A stretch of DNA of 64,000 nucleotides from Herbaspirillum chlorophenolicum. GTDB taxonomy: Bacteria; Pseudomonadota; Gammaproteobacteria; Burkholderiales; Burkholderiaceae_D. Shown here one piece after another: positions 19,786 through 33,000 of this stretch. Below the pieces are notes generated by a model. That model was not told where the DNA came from. It was given only the letters and a program-made list of their open reading frames with translations, and did not search any database. Location: the NCBI RefSeq assembly GCF_001189955.1, contig NZ_LFLT01000004.1:102952-166951 (forward strand), given 5' to 3'. Within the stretch, counting starts at the first letter, position 1; the number at the start of each line of letters is the position of its first letter. The position numbers and the translations under genes are program-made.

Positions 19786-21984
19786 ATGAAAAATATCGAA
19801 TTCCTCCGTTTCCTGCCCTTGCAAGGTCCGAACATCTGGACCTACCGTTCGGCCCTCGAAGTATGGATCGACATCGGCGAACTGGAAGATTTTCCGTCCA
19901 ATATCCTGCCCGGGTTCAACGAGCGCCTGACCACCTGGCTGCCGACCCTGATCGAACACCGCTGCAGCTATGAAGTCCGCGGCGGCTTCGTCAAGCGCCT
20001 GGAAGAAGGCACCTGGCCCGGCCACATCCTGGAACACGTCACGCTGGAACTGCAAAACCTGGCCGGCCTGCCGGGCGGCTTCGGCAAGGCGCGCGAAACC
20101 AACGTGCGCGGCGTCTACAAGGTAGTCGTGCGCGCCCGCCATGAAACCGTCACCCGCGCCGCCCTCTACGCCGCACGCGACCTGGTCATGGCCGCCATCG
20201 AAGACAAGCCCTACGATCTCGACGCCACACTGGCCAAGCTGCGCCGCATGGTCGACAAGCTCTGCCTGGGGCCCAGCACCGCCTGCATCGTGGATGCCGC
20301 CGACGAGCGCCGCATCCCCACCATCCGCCTGTCCGAAGGCAACCTGGTCCAGCTCGGCCACGGCTGCAAGCAGCGCCGCATCTGGACGGCCGAGTCCGAC
20401 CAGACCGGCGCCATCGCCGAAAGCGTCTCGCGCGACAAGGACCTGACCAAGACCCTGCTGGAAAACTGCGGCGTACGGGTCCCAGAAGGCCGCCTGGTCA
20501 ACAGCCCGGAAGATGCTTGGGACGCCGCCGAAGACATCGGCCTGCCGGTCGTGGTCAAGCCTTGCGACGCCAACCACGGGCGTGGCGTCTTCATCGACCT
20601 GAACACCCGCGAAGAAATCGAAACCGCCTACAAGGCCGCCCTGGAAGAAGGCAGCGGCGTGCTGGTCGAGCGCTATGTGCCGGGCCTGGAGCACCGCCTG
20701 CTGATCGTCGGCGGCAAGCTGGCCGCGGCTGCGCGCGGTGAACCGATCTTCATCATCGGCGACGGCAAGTCCACGGTGCAGGATCTGCTCGATGAGCTCA
20801 ACCGCGACCCGCGTCGCGGCCTGCTGGAAGAACACCTGCTCGATCCCGTGCTGCTGGAACGCGAACCGGCCGCCGTACTGGAACTGCAGCGCCAGAACCT
20901 GACCACGGAATCGGTGCCGGCCGCCGGCCGCCGTATCCTGCTGCTGCGCAACGGCAACGTCTCGGCCGACGTCACCGACAAGGTTCATCCCAGCGTCGCC
21001 GCCGCTGCCTCGCTGGCCGCGCGCATCGTCGGCCTAGATATTGCCGGCGTGGATATCGTCGCCGAAGACATCTCGCGCCCCCTGGCCGACCAGGGCGCCG
21101 CCATCGTCGAAGTCAATGCCGGCCCCGGCCTCCTGATGCACTTGAAGCCATCCGAAGGCAAGCCGCGCCCGGTGGGCGAAGCCATCGTCAACAACCTGTT
21201 CGGTGAAGACGAAAACGGCCGCATCCCCATCGTCGGCGTCACCGGCACCCACGGCAAGACCACCATCTCGCGCCTGATCGCCCGCATCATCCACCTCTCC
21301 GGCAAGCACGTCGGCCTGGCCTGCGGCGATGGCCTGTATTTCGGCGAACGCGTGGTCGAACGCGGCAACCGCGCCAACTGGGGCGCCGCGCACCGCGTAC
21401 TGCTGAACCGCGCGGTGGAAGCCGCCGTGTTCGAGAATGGCAGCGTCTCCATCCTCTCCGAAGGCCTGGCCTATGACCGCTGCCTGGTCGGCGTGGTCGC
21501 CAACATCGACCCCGACGACAGCCTGCCCGAGTACTACATCGAAAATGCCGAACAGATGGCCACCAAGGTCAAGCGTACCCAGGTCGACCTGGTGCTGCCC
21601 GACGGCGCGGCCGTGCTCAACGCCGACGATCCGCTGGTGGCCGACATGGCCCAGCTGTGTGACGGCGAAGTGATCTTCTTCGGCGTCCACCCCGAGTCCC
21701 CATTGCTGGCTGCCCACCTAAAGGACGGCGGCCGCGCGGTGTTCCTGCGCGGCGGCGACCTGATCCAGGCCGAAGGCGAGCGCGAGTTCAAGGTCAGTTC
21801 GGTGGATGCCATCCCGCTGACCGAGAACGGCGCCGTGGCCTACCAGGTCGAGAACGTCCTGGCTGCGGTAGGCGCCGCCTGGGCGCTGGGCATCGGCCCC
21901 GAAGTGATCCGTGCCGGCATCGAGCTGTTCGGCACCGAGCAGGCCGAACAGCAAGGGTTCAAGTTCAAGACGCAGGCCGCCTGA
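19786..21984 (+). CDS. cphA': truncated cyanophycin synthetase-like protein CphA'
   Basis: Paralogue of cyanophycin synthetase, 732 aa. It has the N-terminal domain (starts MKNIEFLRFLPLQGPNIW), an ATP-grasp region (about 210-470, with EVNAGPGLLMHL at 442-453) and a Mur-ligase-like centre with P-loop GTHGKTT at 487-493. It stops at about the point where CphA enters its Mur-ligase C-terminal domain, so the DYGHNPDAI region is absent. Ralstonia-type betaproteobacteria also carry a cphA'/cphA pair. Possible roles are dipeptide ligation, primer synthesis, regulation or a degenerate copy; the intact P-loop argues for nucleotide binding. It precedes cphA by 78 nt in the same direction. Confidence 0.88.
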   Translation: MKNIEFLRFLPLQGPNIWTYRSALEVWIDIGELEDFPSNILPGFNERLTTWLPTLIEHRCSYEVRGGFVKRLEEGTWPGHILEHVTLELQNLAGLPGGFGKARETNVRGVYKVVVRARHETVTRAALYAARDLVMAAIEDKPYDLDATLAKLRRMVDKLCLGPSTACIVDAADERRIPTIRLSEGNLVQLGHGCKQRRIWTAESDQTGAIAESVSRDKDLTKTLLENCGVRVPEGRLVNSPEDAWDAAEDIGLPVVVKPCDANHGRGVFIDLNTREEIETAYKAALEEGSGVLVERYVPGLEHRLLIVGGKLAAAARGEPIFIIGDGKSTVQDLLDELNRDPRRGLLEEHLLDPVLLEREPAAVLELQRQNLTTESVPAAGRRILLLRNGNVSADVTDKVHPSVAAAASLAARIVGLDIAGVDIVAEDISRPLADQGAAIVEVNAGPGLLMHLKPSEGKPRPVGEAIVNNLFGEDENGRIPIVGVTGTHGKTTISRLIARIIHLSGKHVGLACGDGLYFGERVVERGNRANWGAAHRVLLNRAVEAAVFENGSVSILSEGLAYDRCLVGVVANIDPDDSLPEYYIENAEQMATKVKRTQVDLVLPDGAAVLNADDPLVADMAQLCDGEVIFFGVHPESPLLAAHLKDGGRAVFLRGGDLIQAEGEREFKVSSVDAIPLTENGAVAYQVENVLAAVGAAWALGIGPEVIRAGIELFGTEQAEQQGFKFKTQAA

Positions 21985-22062
21985 ACCCGGGACTCCGCAC
22001 GCAGCACGACACCCGCATAACCAGCAAGCACACCACTCAAGAGACACTCAGGAAAATTGTCC

Positions 22063-24633
22063 ATGGACGTATCACGCATACGCGCACTGCGCGGCCCCAA
22101 CCTCTGGAGCAGACACACCGCCATTGAAGCCATCGTCTCCTGTCCCGCTGCGGAACAGGTAGTGGACGACATGCCCGGCTTCGAAGTACGCCTGCGTGCG
22201 CGCTTCCCGCAGATCGGCTTCCTTGAGCCCGACGGCGGCAAGCAGGTCGTGTCGATGGCCCATGCGCTGGCCTCCGCCGCGCTGGCGCTGCAGTCCCAGG
22301 CCGGTTGCCCGGTCACCTTCAGCCGCACCGTCTCCACCATCGAGACCGGCGTCTATCAGGTGGTGGTGGAATACAGCGAAGAGGAAGTCGGCCGCCTGGC
22401 CTTCAACCTGGCGCTGGAGCTGTGCCGTGCCGCGCAAGCCGATACGCCGTTCGACCTGACCAACGCGCTGGCGCGCATCCGTGAGCTGGACGAGGACGTG
22501 CGCCTGGGCCCCAGCACCGGCTCCATCGTCAATGCCGCCATCAAGCGCGGCATCCCGTTCCGCCGCCTGACCCAGGGCAGCATGGTGCAGTTCGGCTGGG
22601 GCAGCCGCCAGAAGCGCATCCAGGCTGCGGAAACCAGCAATACCAGCGCCATCGCCGAATCGATCGCGCAGGACAAGGACCTGACCAAGATGCTGCTGCA
22701 CGCGGCCGGCGTGCCAGTACCCAACGGCCGCGTAGTCACCACCGCCGAAGACGCCTGGAAGGCCACTGAAGAAATCGGCGCCGCCGTCGTGATCAAGCCG
22801 CTGGACGGCAACCAGGGCAAGGGCGTGGCGGTCAACATCAGCAGCCGCGCCGAGATCGAGCAGGCGTTCGCCAATGCCGCGCGCATCAGCGACGAGGTCA
22901 TCGTCGAGCGCTACCTTCATGGCCATGACTACCGCCTGCTGGTGATCGGCAACAAACTGGTGGCCGCAGCGCGCCGCGACCCGCCCCAAGTCATCGGTGA
23001 CGGCGTGCACACCATCCGCCAACTGATCGACCAGGTCAATGCCGACCCGCTGCGCGGCGACGGCCACGCTACCTCGCTGACCAAGATCCGCCTGGACGAC
23101 ATCGCCATTTCGGTGCTGGCCAGCCAGCATCTCGACCCTGAAGCCATTCCGGCCCAGGGCGTGCGCGTGGTCTTGCGCAACAACGCCAACCTCTCCACCG
23201 GCGGCACCGCCACCGACGTCACCGACGACGTCCACCCCGACATGGCCGCGCGCGCCATCGCTGCGGCACAGATGGTCGGCCTCGACATCTGCGGCGTCGA
23301 CGTGGTGTGCAACTCGGTGCATGCATCAATGGAAGAACAAGGCGGCGGCATCGTCGAAGTCAACGCCGCGCCCGGCCTGCGCATGCACCTCTCGCCCTCC
23401 TACGGCAAGAGCCGCGATGTCGGCGAAGCGATCGTCTCGACCATGTATGAAGACGGCGACGACGGCCGTATCCCAGTAGTGGCCGTAGCCGGCACCAACG
23501 GCAAGACCACCACCGTGCGCCTGATCACCCACCTGCTGGCCGAAACCGGCCTGCGCGTGGGCATGACCAATACCGATGGCGTCTACATCGACAAACAGCG
23601 CATCGACACCGGCGACTGCAGCGGCCCGCGCAGCGCCCGCAACGTGCTGTTCCACCCGGATGTCGATGCCGCCGTGCTGGAAACCGCGCGTGGCGGCGTG
23701 CTGCGCGAAGGCCTGGGCTTCGACCGCTGCCATGTCGCCGTGGTCACCAACATCGGCATGGGCGACCACCTCGGCCTGTCCTACATCAGCACGGTGGAGG
23801 ACCTGGCCGTGGTCAAGCGCGTCATCGTCGAGAACGTGGCGCCCACCGGCACTGCCGTACTCAACGCGGCCGACCCGATGGTGGCGAAGATGGCCTCGTC
23901 CTGCCCGGGTTCGGTCACCTTCTTCGCCCTAGATCCCCAGCATCCGATCATGGCCACGCACCGCGCCCAGGGACACCGCATCGTTTACCGCGACGGCGAT
24001 GCCATCGTCGCCGCGCAAGGCAGCTTTGAGCAGCGCCTGAAGCTGTCCGGCATCCCGCTCACGCGTAACGGCGGCATCGGCTTCCAGGTCGAGAACGTGA
24101 TGGCCTCGGTCGGCGCCGCCTGGGCACTGGGCCTGGACTGGGCACACATCGCCGCAGCCCTGAACAGCTTCATCAGCGACAGCGACACTGCCCCCGGCCG
24201 CTTCAACCTGTTCGACTACAAGGGCGCCACGCTGATTGCCGACTATGGCCACAACCCGGACGCCATCCAGGCGCTGATCAAGGCCGTCGACAGCATGCCC
24301 TCCAAACGCCGTTCGGTGGTCATCAGCGGCGCCGGCGACCGCCGCGACGCCGACATCACCCAGCAGACCGAAATGCTGGGCGATGCCTTCGACGAAGTGG
24401 TGCTGTACCAGGACCAGTGCCAGCGCGGCCGCGTCGACGGCGAAGTGATCGCGCTGCTGCGCCAGGGCCTGGAGAAAGCCACTCGCACCAGCGACATCAA
24501 GGAGATCTATGGCGAGTTCCTGGCCATCGATACCGCATTGGCATCGCTCAAGGATGGCGACCTGTGCCTGATCCTGATCGACCAGATCGATGAAGCGCTG
24601 GCGCACATCAACATGCGCGTAGCCGAAGCCTGA
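22063..24633 (+). CDS. cphA: cyanophycin synthetase
   Basis: Makes multi-L-arginyl-poly-L-aspartate, a non-ribosomal nitrogen and carbon store, from Asp, Arg and ATP. The start is ATG 22063 (MDVSRIRALRGPNLW) with AGGA 9 nt upstream; the TTG at 22057 is too close to that site. Length is 856 aa. Domains: N-terminal domain (1-160), ATP-grasp (about 200-460, EVNAAPGLRMHL), Mur-ligase central domain with P-loop GTNGKTTT at 477-484, and C-terminal Mur domain (about 708-856) with IADYGHNPDAI. The full set of domains indicates an active polymerase. No cyanophycinase gene lies within the window. Confidence 0.95.
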   Translation: MDVSRIRALRGPNLWSRHTAIEAIVSCPAAEQVVDDMPGFEVRLRARFPQIGFLEPDGGKQVVSMAHALASAALALQSQAGCPVTFSRTVSTIETGVYQVVVEYSEEEVGRLAFNLALELCRAAQADTPFDLTNALARIRELDEDVRLGPSTGSIVNAAIKRGIPFRRLTQGSMVQFGWGSRQKRIQAAETSNTSAIAESIAQDKDLTKMLLHAAGVPVPNGRVVTTAEDAWKATEEIGAAVVIKPLDGNQGKGVAVNISSRAEIEQAFANAARISDEVIVERYLHGHDYRLLVIGNKLVAAARRDPPQVIGDGVHTIRQLIDQVNADPLRGDGHATSLTKIRLDDIAISVLASQHLDPEAIPAQGVRVVLRNNANLSTGGTATDVTDDVHPDMAARAIAAAQMVGLDICGVDVVCNSVHASMEEQGGGIVEVNAAPGLRMHLSPSYGKSRDVGEAIVSTMYEDGDDGRIPVVAVAGTNGKTTTVRLITHLLAETGLRVGMTNTDGVYIDKQRIDTGDCSGPRSARNVLFHPDVDAAVLETARGGVLREGLGFDRCHVAVVTNIGMGDHLGLSYISTVEDLAVVKRVIVENVAPTGTAVLNAADPMVAKMASSCPGSVTFFALDPQHPIMATHRAQGHRIVYRDGDAIVAAQGSFEQRLKLSGIPLTRNGGIGFQVENVMASVGAAWALGLDWAHIAAALNSFISDSDTAPGRFNLFDYKGATLIADYGHNPDAIQALIKAVDSMPSKRRSVVISGAGDRRDADITQQTEMLGDAFDEVVLYQDQCQRGRVDGEVIALLRQGLEKATRTSDIKEIYGEFLAIDTALASLKDGDLCLILIDQIDEALAHINMRVAEA

Positions 24634-24657
24634 AACGGGTATCAGGTAAGGCCTGAA

Positions 24658-24688
24658 CGGCCGGCAGCGAAGATTTCGCTGCCGGCCG
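24658..24688. terminator. 14-bp hairpin between cphA and def
   Basis: CGGCCGGCAGCGAA (24658-24671), a 3-nt loop and the exact complement (24675-24688) form a perfect 14-bp stem 24 nt after the cphA stop. A modestly U-rich stretch (TTGTCTATTCAGGTTTT) follows on the plus strand. It lies between convergent genes and could serve both transcripts. Confidence 0.65.
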
Positions 24689-24769
24689 TTGTCTATTCAG
24701 GTTTTGACTACGAAGAATTGATACAGGGAAAACGACGGCCGCCGGGATGGCGTGTAACGCGGAAGGCGC

Positions 24770-25306
24770 TCAGTCGTCCTGCTTGGGATCAAGTTCCGGA
24801 AACAGCACTTCGGTAAAGCCGAATTGCGAGAAATCGCGGATGCGCATCGGGTAAAGGATACCTTGCAGATGGTCGCACTCATGCTGCACCACACGCGCAT
24901 GAAAACCATCGACGGTGCGGTCGATCACCTTGCCGTCCAGGTCGTAGCCCCGATAGCGCAGGCTGCTCCAGCGCGGCACAACTCCGCGCATGCCGGGCAC
25001 CGACAGGCAGCCCTCCCAGCCGTCTTCGATTTCATCGGACAACGGGGTCAGCACCGGATTGATCAGCACCGTCTCCGGTACCGGCGGCGCATCGGGATAG
25101 CGCTGGTTGCTGCCGAAACCGAAGATCACCAGTTGCAGATCGACGCCGATCTGCGGCGCCGCCAAGCCAGCGCCGCTGACTGCACGCATGGTTTCGAACA
25201 TATCGTCCACCAGTTGCGCCAGTTCTGGCGTGCCGAACTGAGTGACGGGCTGCGCCTGGCGCAGCAGGCTCGGGTCGCCCATTTTGAGGATGTCGCGGAT
25301 GGCCAT
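24770..25306 (-). CDS. def: peptide deformylase
   Basis: Removes the formyl group from N-terminal fMet ahead of methionine aminopeptidase. The start [20 protein letters not shown] (ATG 25306, GGAGCAG/AAAGAG upstream) gives 178 aa. The three metal-site motifs are visible: [20 protein letters not shown] (EGxLS with the Cys ligand) and HECDHLQG (HExxH). It is convergent with cphA. Its partner map is 12 kb away, and this gene stands apart from the common def-fmt pair. Confidence 0.96.
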   Translation of the reverse strand: MAIRDILKMGDPSLLRQAQPVTQFGTPELAQLVDDMFETMRAVSGAGLAAPQIGVDLQLVIFGFGSNQRYPDAPPVPETVLINPVLTPLSDEIEDGWEGCLSVPGMRGVVPRWSSLRYRGYDLDGKVIDRTVDGFHARVVQHECDHLQGILYPMRIRDFSQFGFTEVLFPELDPKQDD

Positions 25307-25324
25307 CTCTTTGCTGCTCCCAAA

Positions 25325-25396
25325 AGAATGACGCCCGGCAAAACCGGGCGCCTGCAAGCATTATCGCCGATCCCGCGGGCCGCTGCTTCAGCGGCC
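25325..25396 (-). terminator. tandem hairpins after galU
   Basis: On the minus strand, 10 nt after the galU stop, an 8-bp stem (25378-25396, GGCCGCTG with CAGCGGCC) is followed by a 7-bp stem CGCCCGG/CCGGGCG (25332-25350) and a U-containing stretch (TCATTCTTTT). The second stem resembles a weak intrinsic terminator placed before def. Confidence 0.5.
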
Positions 25397-25406
25397 GCCG
25401 CAGACC

Positions 25407-26297
25407 TTATCCGGCTTTGCGGCCCAGTTCCTTGAGGTATTCGCTGAACTCGGGGCCGGTTTCCGGGTGCTTCATGCCCATGGCCACCATCGCCTTCAGG
25501 TAGCCCAGCTTGGAACCGCAGTCATAGCGCTGGCCCTGGTAGCGGTAAGCCAGCACCGACTCGGCCTGCATCAGCTTGGCGATGCCGTCGGTCAACTGGA
25601 TCTCGCCGCCGGCGCCGCGGCCGATGTTTTCCAGGCAATGGAAAATGCGGTTGTTCAGCACATAACGGCCGACCACGGCCAGCGTCGAGGGCGCATCTTC
25701 CGGCGCCGGCTTTTCGACGATGGCATTGACGCGCTCAAGATCAGGCTGATAAGGCGTGGCGCTGACGATGCCGTACTGCTTGGTCTCGGCCTTGGGCACT
25801 TCCTGTACCGCCAGCATGCTCATGCCTTCGCGGGCGTAGATATCGGTCATCTGCGCCAGCACCGGCCTGACGCCGCTGTCGGTATCCATGAAGTCGTCGG
25901 CCAGCAGCACCGCGAACGGCTCTTCGCCCACCACCGGACGCGCGCACAGGACGGCATGGCCCAGGCCCAGCGGAGTCGATTGTCGGATGAAGATGCAATT
26001 GACGTTCTTGGGAACCACGTTCTGCACGATCTCCAGCAGTTTCTGCTTGCCCGCCGCTTCCAGTTCGCTTTCGAGCTCGTAGGCCTTGTCGAAATGGTCT
26101 TCGATGGCGCGCTTGTTGCGGCCGGTGATGAACACCATCTCCGTGATGCCGGCGGCCACTGCCTCTTCAACGGCGTAGTGGATCAGCGGCTTGTCGACGA
26201 TAGGCAGCATTTCCTTGGGTTGCGCCTTGGTCGCCGGCAGAAAGCGGCTGCCCAGTCCGGCAACCGGGAAAACGGCTTTCTTGATCTTCTTGATCAT
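25407..26297 (-). CDS. galU: UTP-glucose-1-phosphate uridylyltransferase
   Basis: Makes UDP-glucose for exopolysaccharide, LPS core and trehalose-type pathways. The protein has 296 aa. It begins [20 protein letters not shown] followed by [19 protein letters not shown], the nucleotide-binding signature of this transferase family. The conserved [20 protein letters not shown] substrate block is also present. GGGAG lies before the ATG. It follows ligA on the same strand with about 100 nt between, containing no terminator that I recognise. Confidence 0.96.
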   Translation of the reverse strand: MIKKIKKAVFPVAGLGSRFLPATKAQPKEMLPIVDKPLIHYAVEEAVAAGITEMVFITGRNKRAIEDHFDKAYELESELEAAGKQKLLEIVQNVVPKNVNCIFIRQSTPLGLGHAVLCARPVVGEEPFAVLLADDFMDTDSGVRPVLAQMTDIYAREGMSMLAVQEVPKAETKQYGIVSATPYQPDLERVNAIVEKPAPEDAPSTLAVVGRYVLNNRIFHCLENIGRGAGGEIQLTDGIAKLMQAESVLAYRYQGQRYDCGSKLGYLKAMVAMGMKHPETGPEFSEYLKELGRKAG

Positions 26298-26401
26298 TAT
26301 TGCTCCCTGAGGATAGGTAATCTTTTTTCGAGCCCGATCTGCGTCGGTTGACGAGAGTCGGGCGGAGTGTAATACATCTTGAACAACAAATTATGTTCTT
26401 T

Positions 26402-29780
<3,379 letters not shown>

Positions 29781-29982
29781 GCTGCTTGCCCCTTCAGTGT
29801 GGCTGGCGGAAAAGCCGCGGCCCGGGTGGCTGCACGGCAAGACATGTTCGGCTCGATAAAGCTACTCATTGAAGGAATAAATGTTGTTATTTTTCATGGC
29901 CCGAAAGCCGTAAAAAGCACGTCAGATCCGGCAAATACAGCCTGGGAAAACGCTCCAGGCCGGGCTGTATGACAAGGTTCTC

Positions 29983-30012
29983 AGGGTAGTGTTCCACCCC
30001 CTGCCTTGTCAA
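29983..30012 (-). promoter_or_regulatory. weak candidate promoter for zipA
   Basis: On the minus strand a perfect -35 TTGACA (30007-30012) and an 18-nt spacer lead to a poor -10 (TACCCT, 29983-29988). It lies in the 270-nt smc-zipA spacer, which shows no gene. Only the -35 is convincing. Confidence 0.3.
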
Positions 30013-30030
30013 GCCGACAAAGGCGCAAAG

Positions 30031-30050
30031 GGCCGTCCCCAAGGACGGCC
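30031..30050 (-). terminator. hairpin immediately after smc
   Basis: GGCCGTCC (30031-30038) and GGACGGCC (30043-30050) form an 8-bp stem with a 4-nt loop that starts at the base next to the smc stop codon. A U-poor stretch with two short U-runs follows on the minus strand. It could be a weak terminator. Confidence 0.5.
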
Positions 30051-33000
30051 TCAGGCGGCCTGCTCTGCGCTGGAGAAGTTGGCGGCCGAATCCATGTCCA
30101 CCGCCACGATGCGCGATACGCCCTGCTCCTGCATGGTCACGCCGATCAGTTGCTGCGCCATCTCCATCGCGATCTTGTTGTGCGAGATGAAGAGGAACTG
30201 GGTGTGCTCGGACATGCGCTTGACCATATTGGCGAAACGCTCGGTGTTGGCGTCGTCCAGCGGCGCATCCACCTCATCCAGCAGGCAGAACGGCGCCGGG
30301 TTCAACTGGAACATCGAGAACACCAGTGCCGTCGCGGTCAGCGCCTTTTCACCGCCCGACAGCAGGTGGATGGTGGCGTTCTTCTTGCCGGGCGGCTGCG
30401 CCATGACCTGCACGCCGGAATCCAGGATCTCGTCGCCGGTCATGATCAGCTTGGCCTGGCCGCCGCCGAACAGCACCGGGAACAGTTCCGAGAAATGGTG
30501 GTTGACCTTGTCGAAGGTATCTTGCAGCAGGCCACGGGTTTCTATGTCGATCTTGTGGATCGCGTCCTGCAGCGTGGTGATGGCTTCGTTCAGGTCGGCA
30601 TGCTGTGCGTCGAGGAAGTGCTTGCGCTCGGAGGCCGTCGCCAGTTCGTCCAGCGCGGCCAGGTTGACTGCACCCAGCGCGGCAATGGCATTGGTCAGGC
30701 GGGTCACCTCGCCTTGCAGATAGGACGGCCGCATGTCGGCGGTCAGCTTTTCGGACAGCGCGGCCTCGTCGGCCTGGGTTTGCGCCAGTGCTTCCGAGAA
30801 CTGCTCCTGGTTCAGGCGCGCAGCCTGCTCCTTCAGCTGCAGCTCGGTGATGCGGTCGCGTTGCGGTTGCAGGCTGCGTTCGGCCTGCATGCGGTTTTCC
30901 TCATGCGTGCGCAACTGCTGCGACAACTGGTCCAGTTCGTGGCGGGCATCGGCCAGCGCACGCTCCTGCTCGCTGCGGCGATCCAGCAGTTCCTGCAAAC
31001 CGGCCTGGGCCGCCTGGTCGTCCAGGCTTTCCAGTTCCAGGCTGCCCTGTTGCATGCTGGCGAACAGTTGTGCCGCCTGCTCCAGCGCGGTGGCGATGCT
31101 GCGCTTCAATTCTTCGATCTTGCTGCGCTGCGACTTCTCCGCAAATTCGGTTTCCTGCGCAGAGCGCTCCAGTTCGCGCAAGCGGGTGCGCGATTCGTTC
31201 AACTGCTGTTCCTTGCCCAGGTAATCGGTCTGGCCGTTCTCATGCTGCTCCTGCAGCTCTGCCAATTCGATATCGAGCTGCTCGAAACGCGCCTCGGACT
31301 CGGCCTGCACCTGCTGCTGTTCAGCTTCCTGCATGCCGATCTCTTCGAGGTCGGTGGCGATCTGCGTGCTGCGCTGGTTGAAGCGCTCCTGCACTTCGGC
31401 CAGTTTCATCACTTCGATCTGCAGGCTGTGTGCCGACTGGGTCAGGCTGCCCACGCGCTGGCGCAGCTCCTGCAGGCGCTGCGAGGCCGCGGACAAGGAT
31501 GCCTCGGCACGTACCGCCCGGCCCTTGGCCTCTTCGGCCAGCATGTATTGCGCACGCTGCTGCTTGGTGATGTTCTCGATTTCCTGCTGGCGCGCCAGCA
31601 TGCCGTCCTGCTCCGAATCCGATGCATAGAAACGCACGCTGGACTGGCTCACCACATGTCCCTGGCGGGTAACGAACACGCCGCCCAGCGGCAGGTTGCC
31701 TCGCTCGGCAAAAGCGATGGCGGTGTCGTCGGCCACATACACGTCCTTGAGCCAGTCGTTCATCAACGCGCGCTGGCCGGGGTCGCTCAGTTGCAGCAGG
31801 TTGATGAAAGGCTTGAGGCCGTTGGCCGCTTGCGGCGCCGGCTGGGCGATACCGGCATTGGGTGCGTACAGCGCCAGCTTGGCCGGCGGCGCGTCGGAAA
31901 AGAAGGCCTTGGCCCAGTCCAGGTTGGACATTTCCAGCGCCGACATGCGTTCACGCAGCACCGCTTCCAGTGCAGTTTCCCAGCCCGATTCAATATGCAG
32001 CTTCTGCCACAGGCGCGGCAGCTCGGCCAGGCCGTGCTTCTCCAGCCAAGGCTGGACCTTGCCCTGCGCCTGCACGCTTTCCTGCAGTTGCTTCAACGCG
32101 GAGAGGCGCGCTTCCAGCTGGGCGTTGGCCGAGGTTTCCTTGCTGACCAGTTCCTGCGCGGCGCGGCGCTCCTCTTCCAGGCGCGGCACCTGTTCCTGCG
32201 CTTCTTCCAGGTACATGCCGGCCTCTTCCAGCGAGGCTTGCTTTTCCTCCAGCTGCAACCTGAGGTTGGACAGGTGCACATCGTCCGGCATGCTCAAGCC
32301 GTTCTTTTCCTGCATCAGGCGTTCGCGGCGCGAGGCCAGGCCGGAGAGGATGTTGGAGGCGTTGCGCTGGTGCGTGGACTGCAACTCGATCTGCTGCTGC
32401 ACCTGCATGATCTTGCCGCGCGATTCGGTGGTCTTCAGCTGCGACTCACGCCAGGCCTGTTCCAGCGCCGGCAGGCGCTCGTTGGCATCCTGCACCGCTT
32501 GCTGCGACTGTTCGACGCGCATGCCAAACTCTTCCAGCGCGATTTCGGCCTCGGCCAGCTCATCCTGCTGCTGCGAACCCTGGCGCTGCCACTGGTCGCG
32601 CTGGGCGGTCAGCGAATTCAACTGCGATTGCAGGCGGTTGCGCGATTCGATCACGAACTTGATCTGCGCCTCCAGGCTGCCGATCTCGGAGTTGGTCTGG
32701 TACAGGTGGCCCTGGGCCTGGTGCAGGCGGTCGCCGGCGCCATAGTGCGCCTGGCGCATATGCTCCAGTTCGGCCTCGACGTGGCGCAGCTTGGCAGTCT
32801 GCTCTTCCAGGTCGATCTGGGCGCGCTCGATTTCCTTGAAGAACTTTTCCTGTTCGCTCTTGGCTTCGTTCTTGCGCAGCAGCCACAACAGCTTCTGCTT
32901 CTCTTCCTGGTCGCCTTGCAGCTCGTGGAATTTCTTGGCCACGGCGGCCTGCGCTTCCAGCTTTTCGAGGTTGGCGTTCAACTCGCGCAGGATGTCTTCC

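Noticed and set aside
19474..20988. 504-codon minus-strand frame across the cphA' start
   Set aside because: Antisense to cphA' and to its upstream region; repetitive Gly/Ala/Val/Asp translation without motifs.
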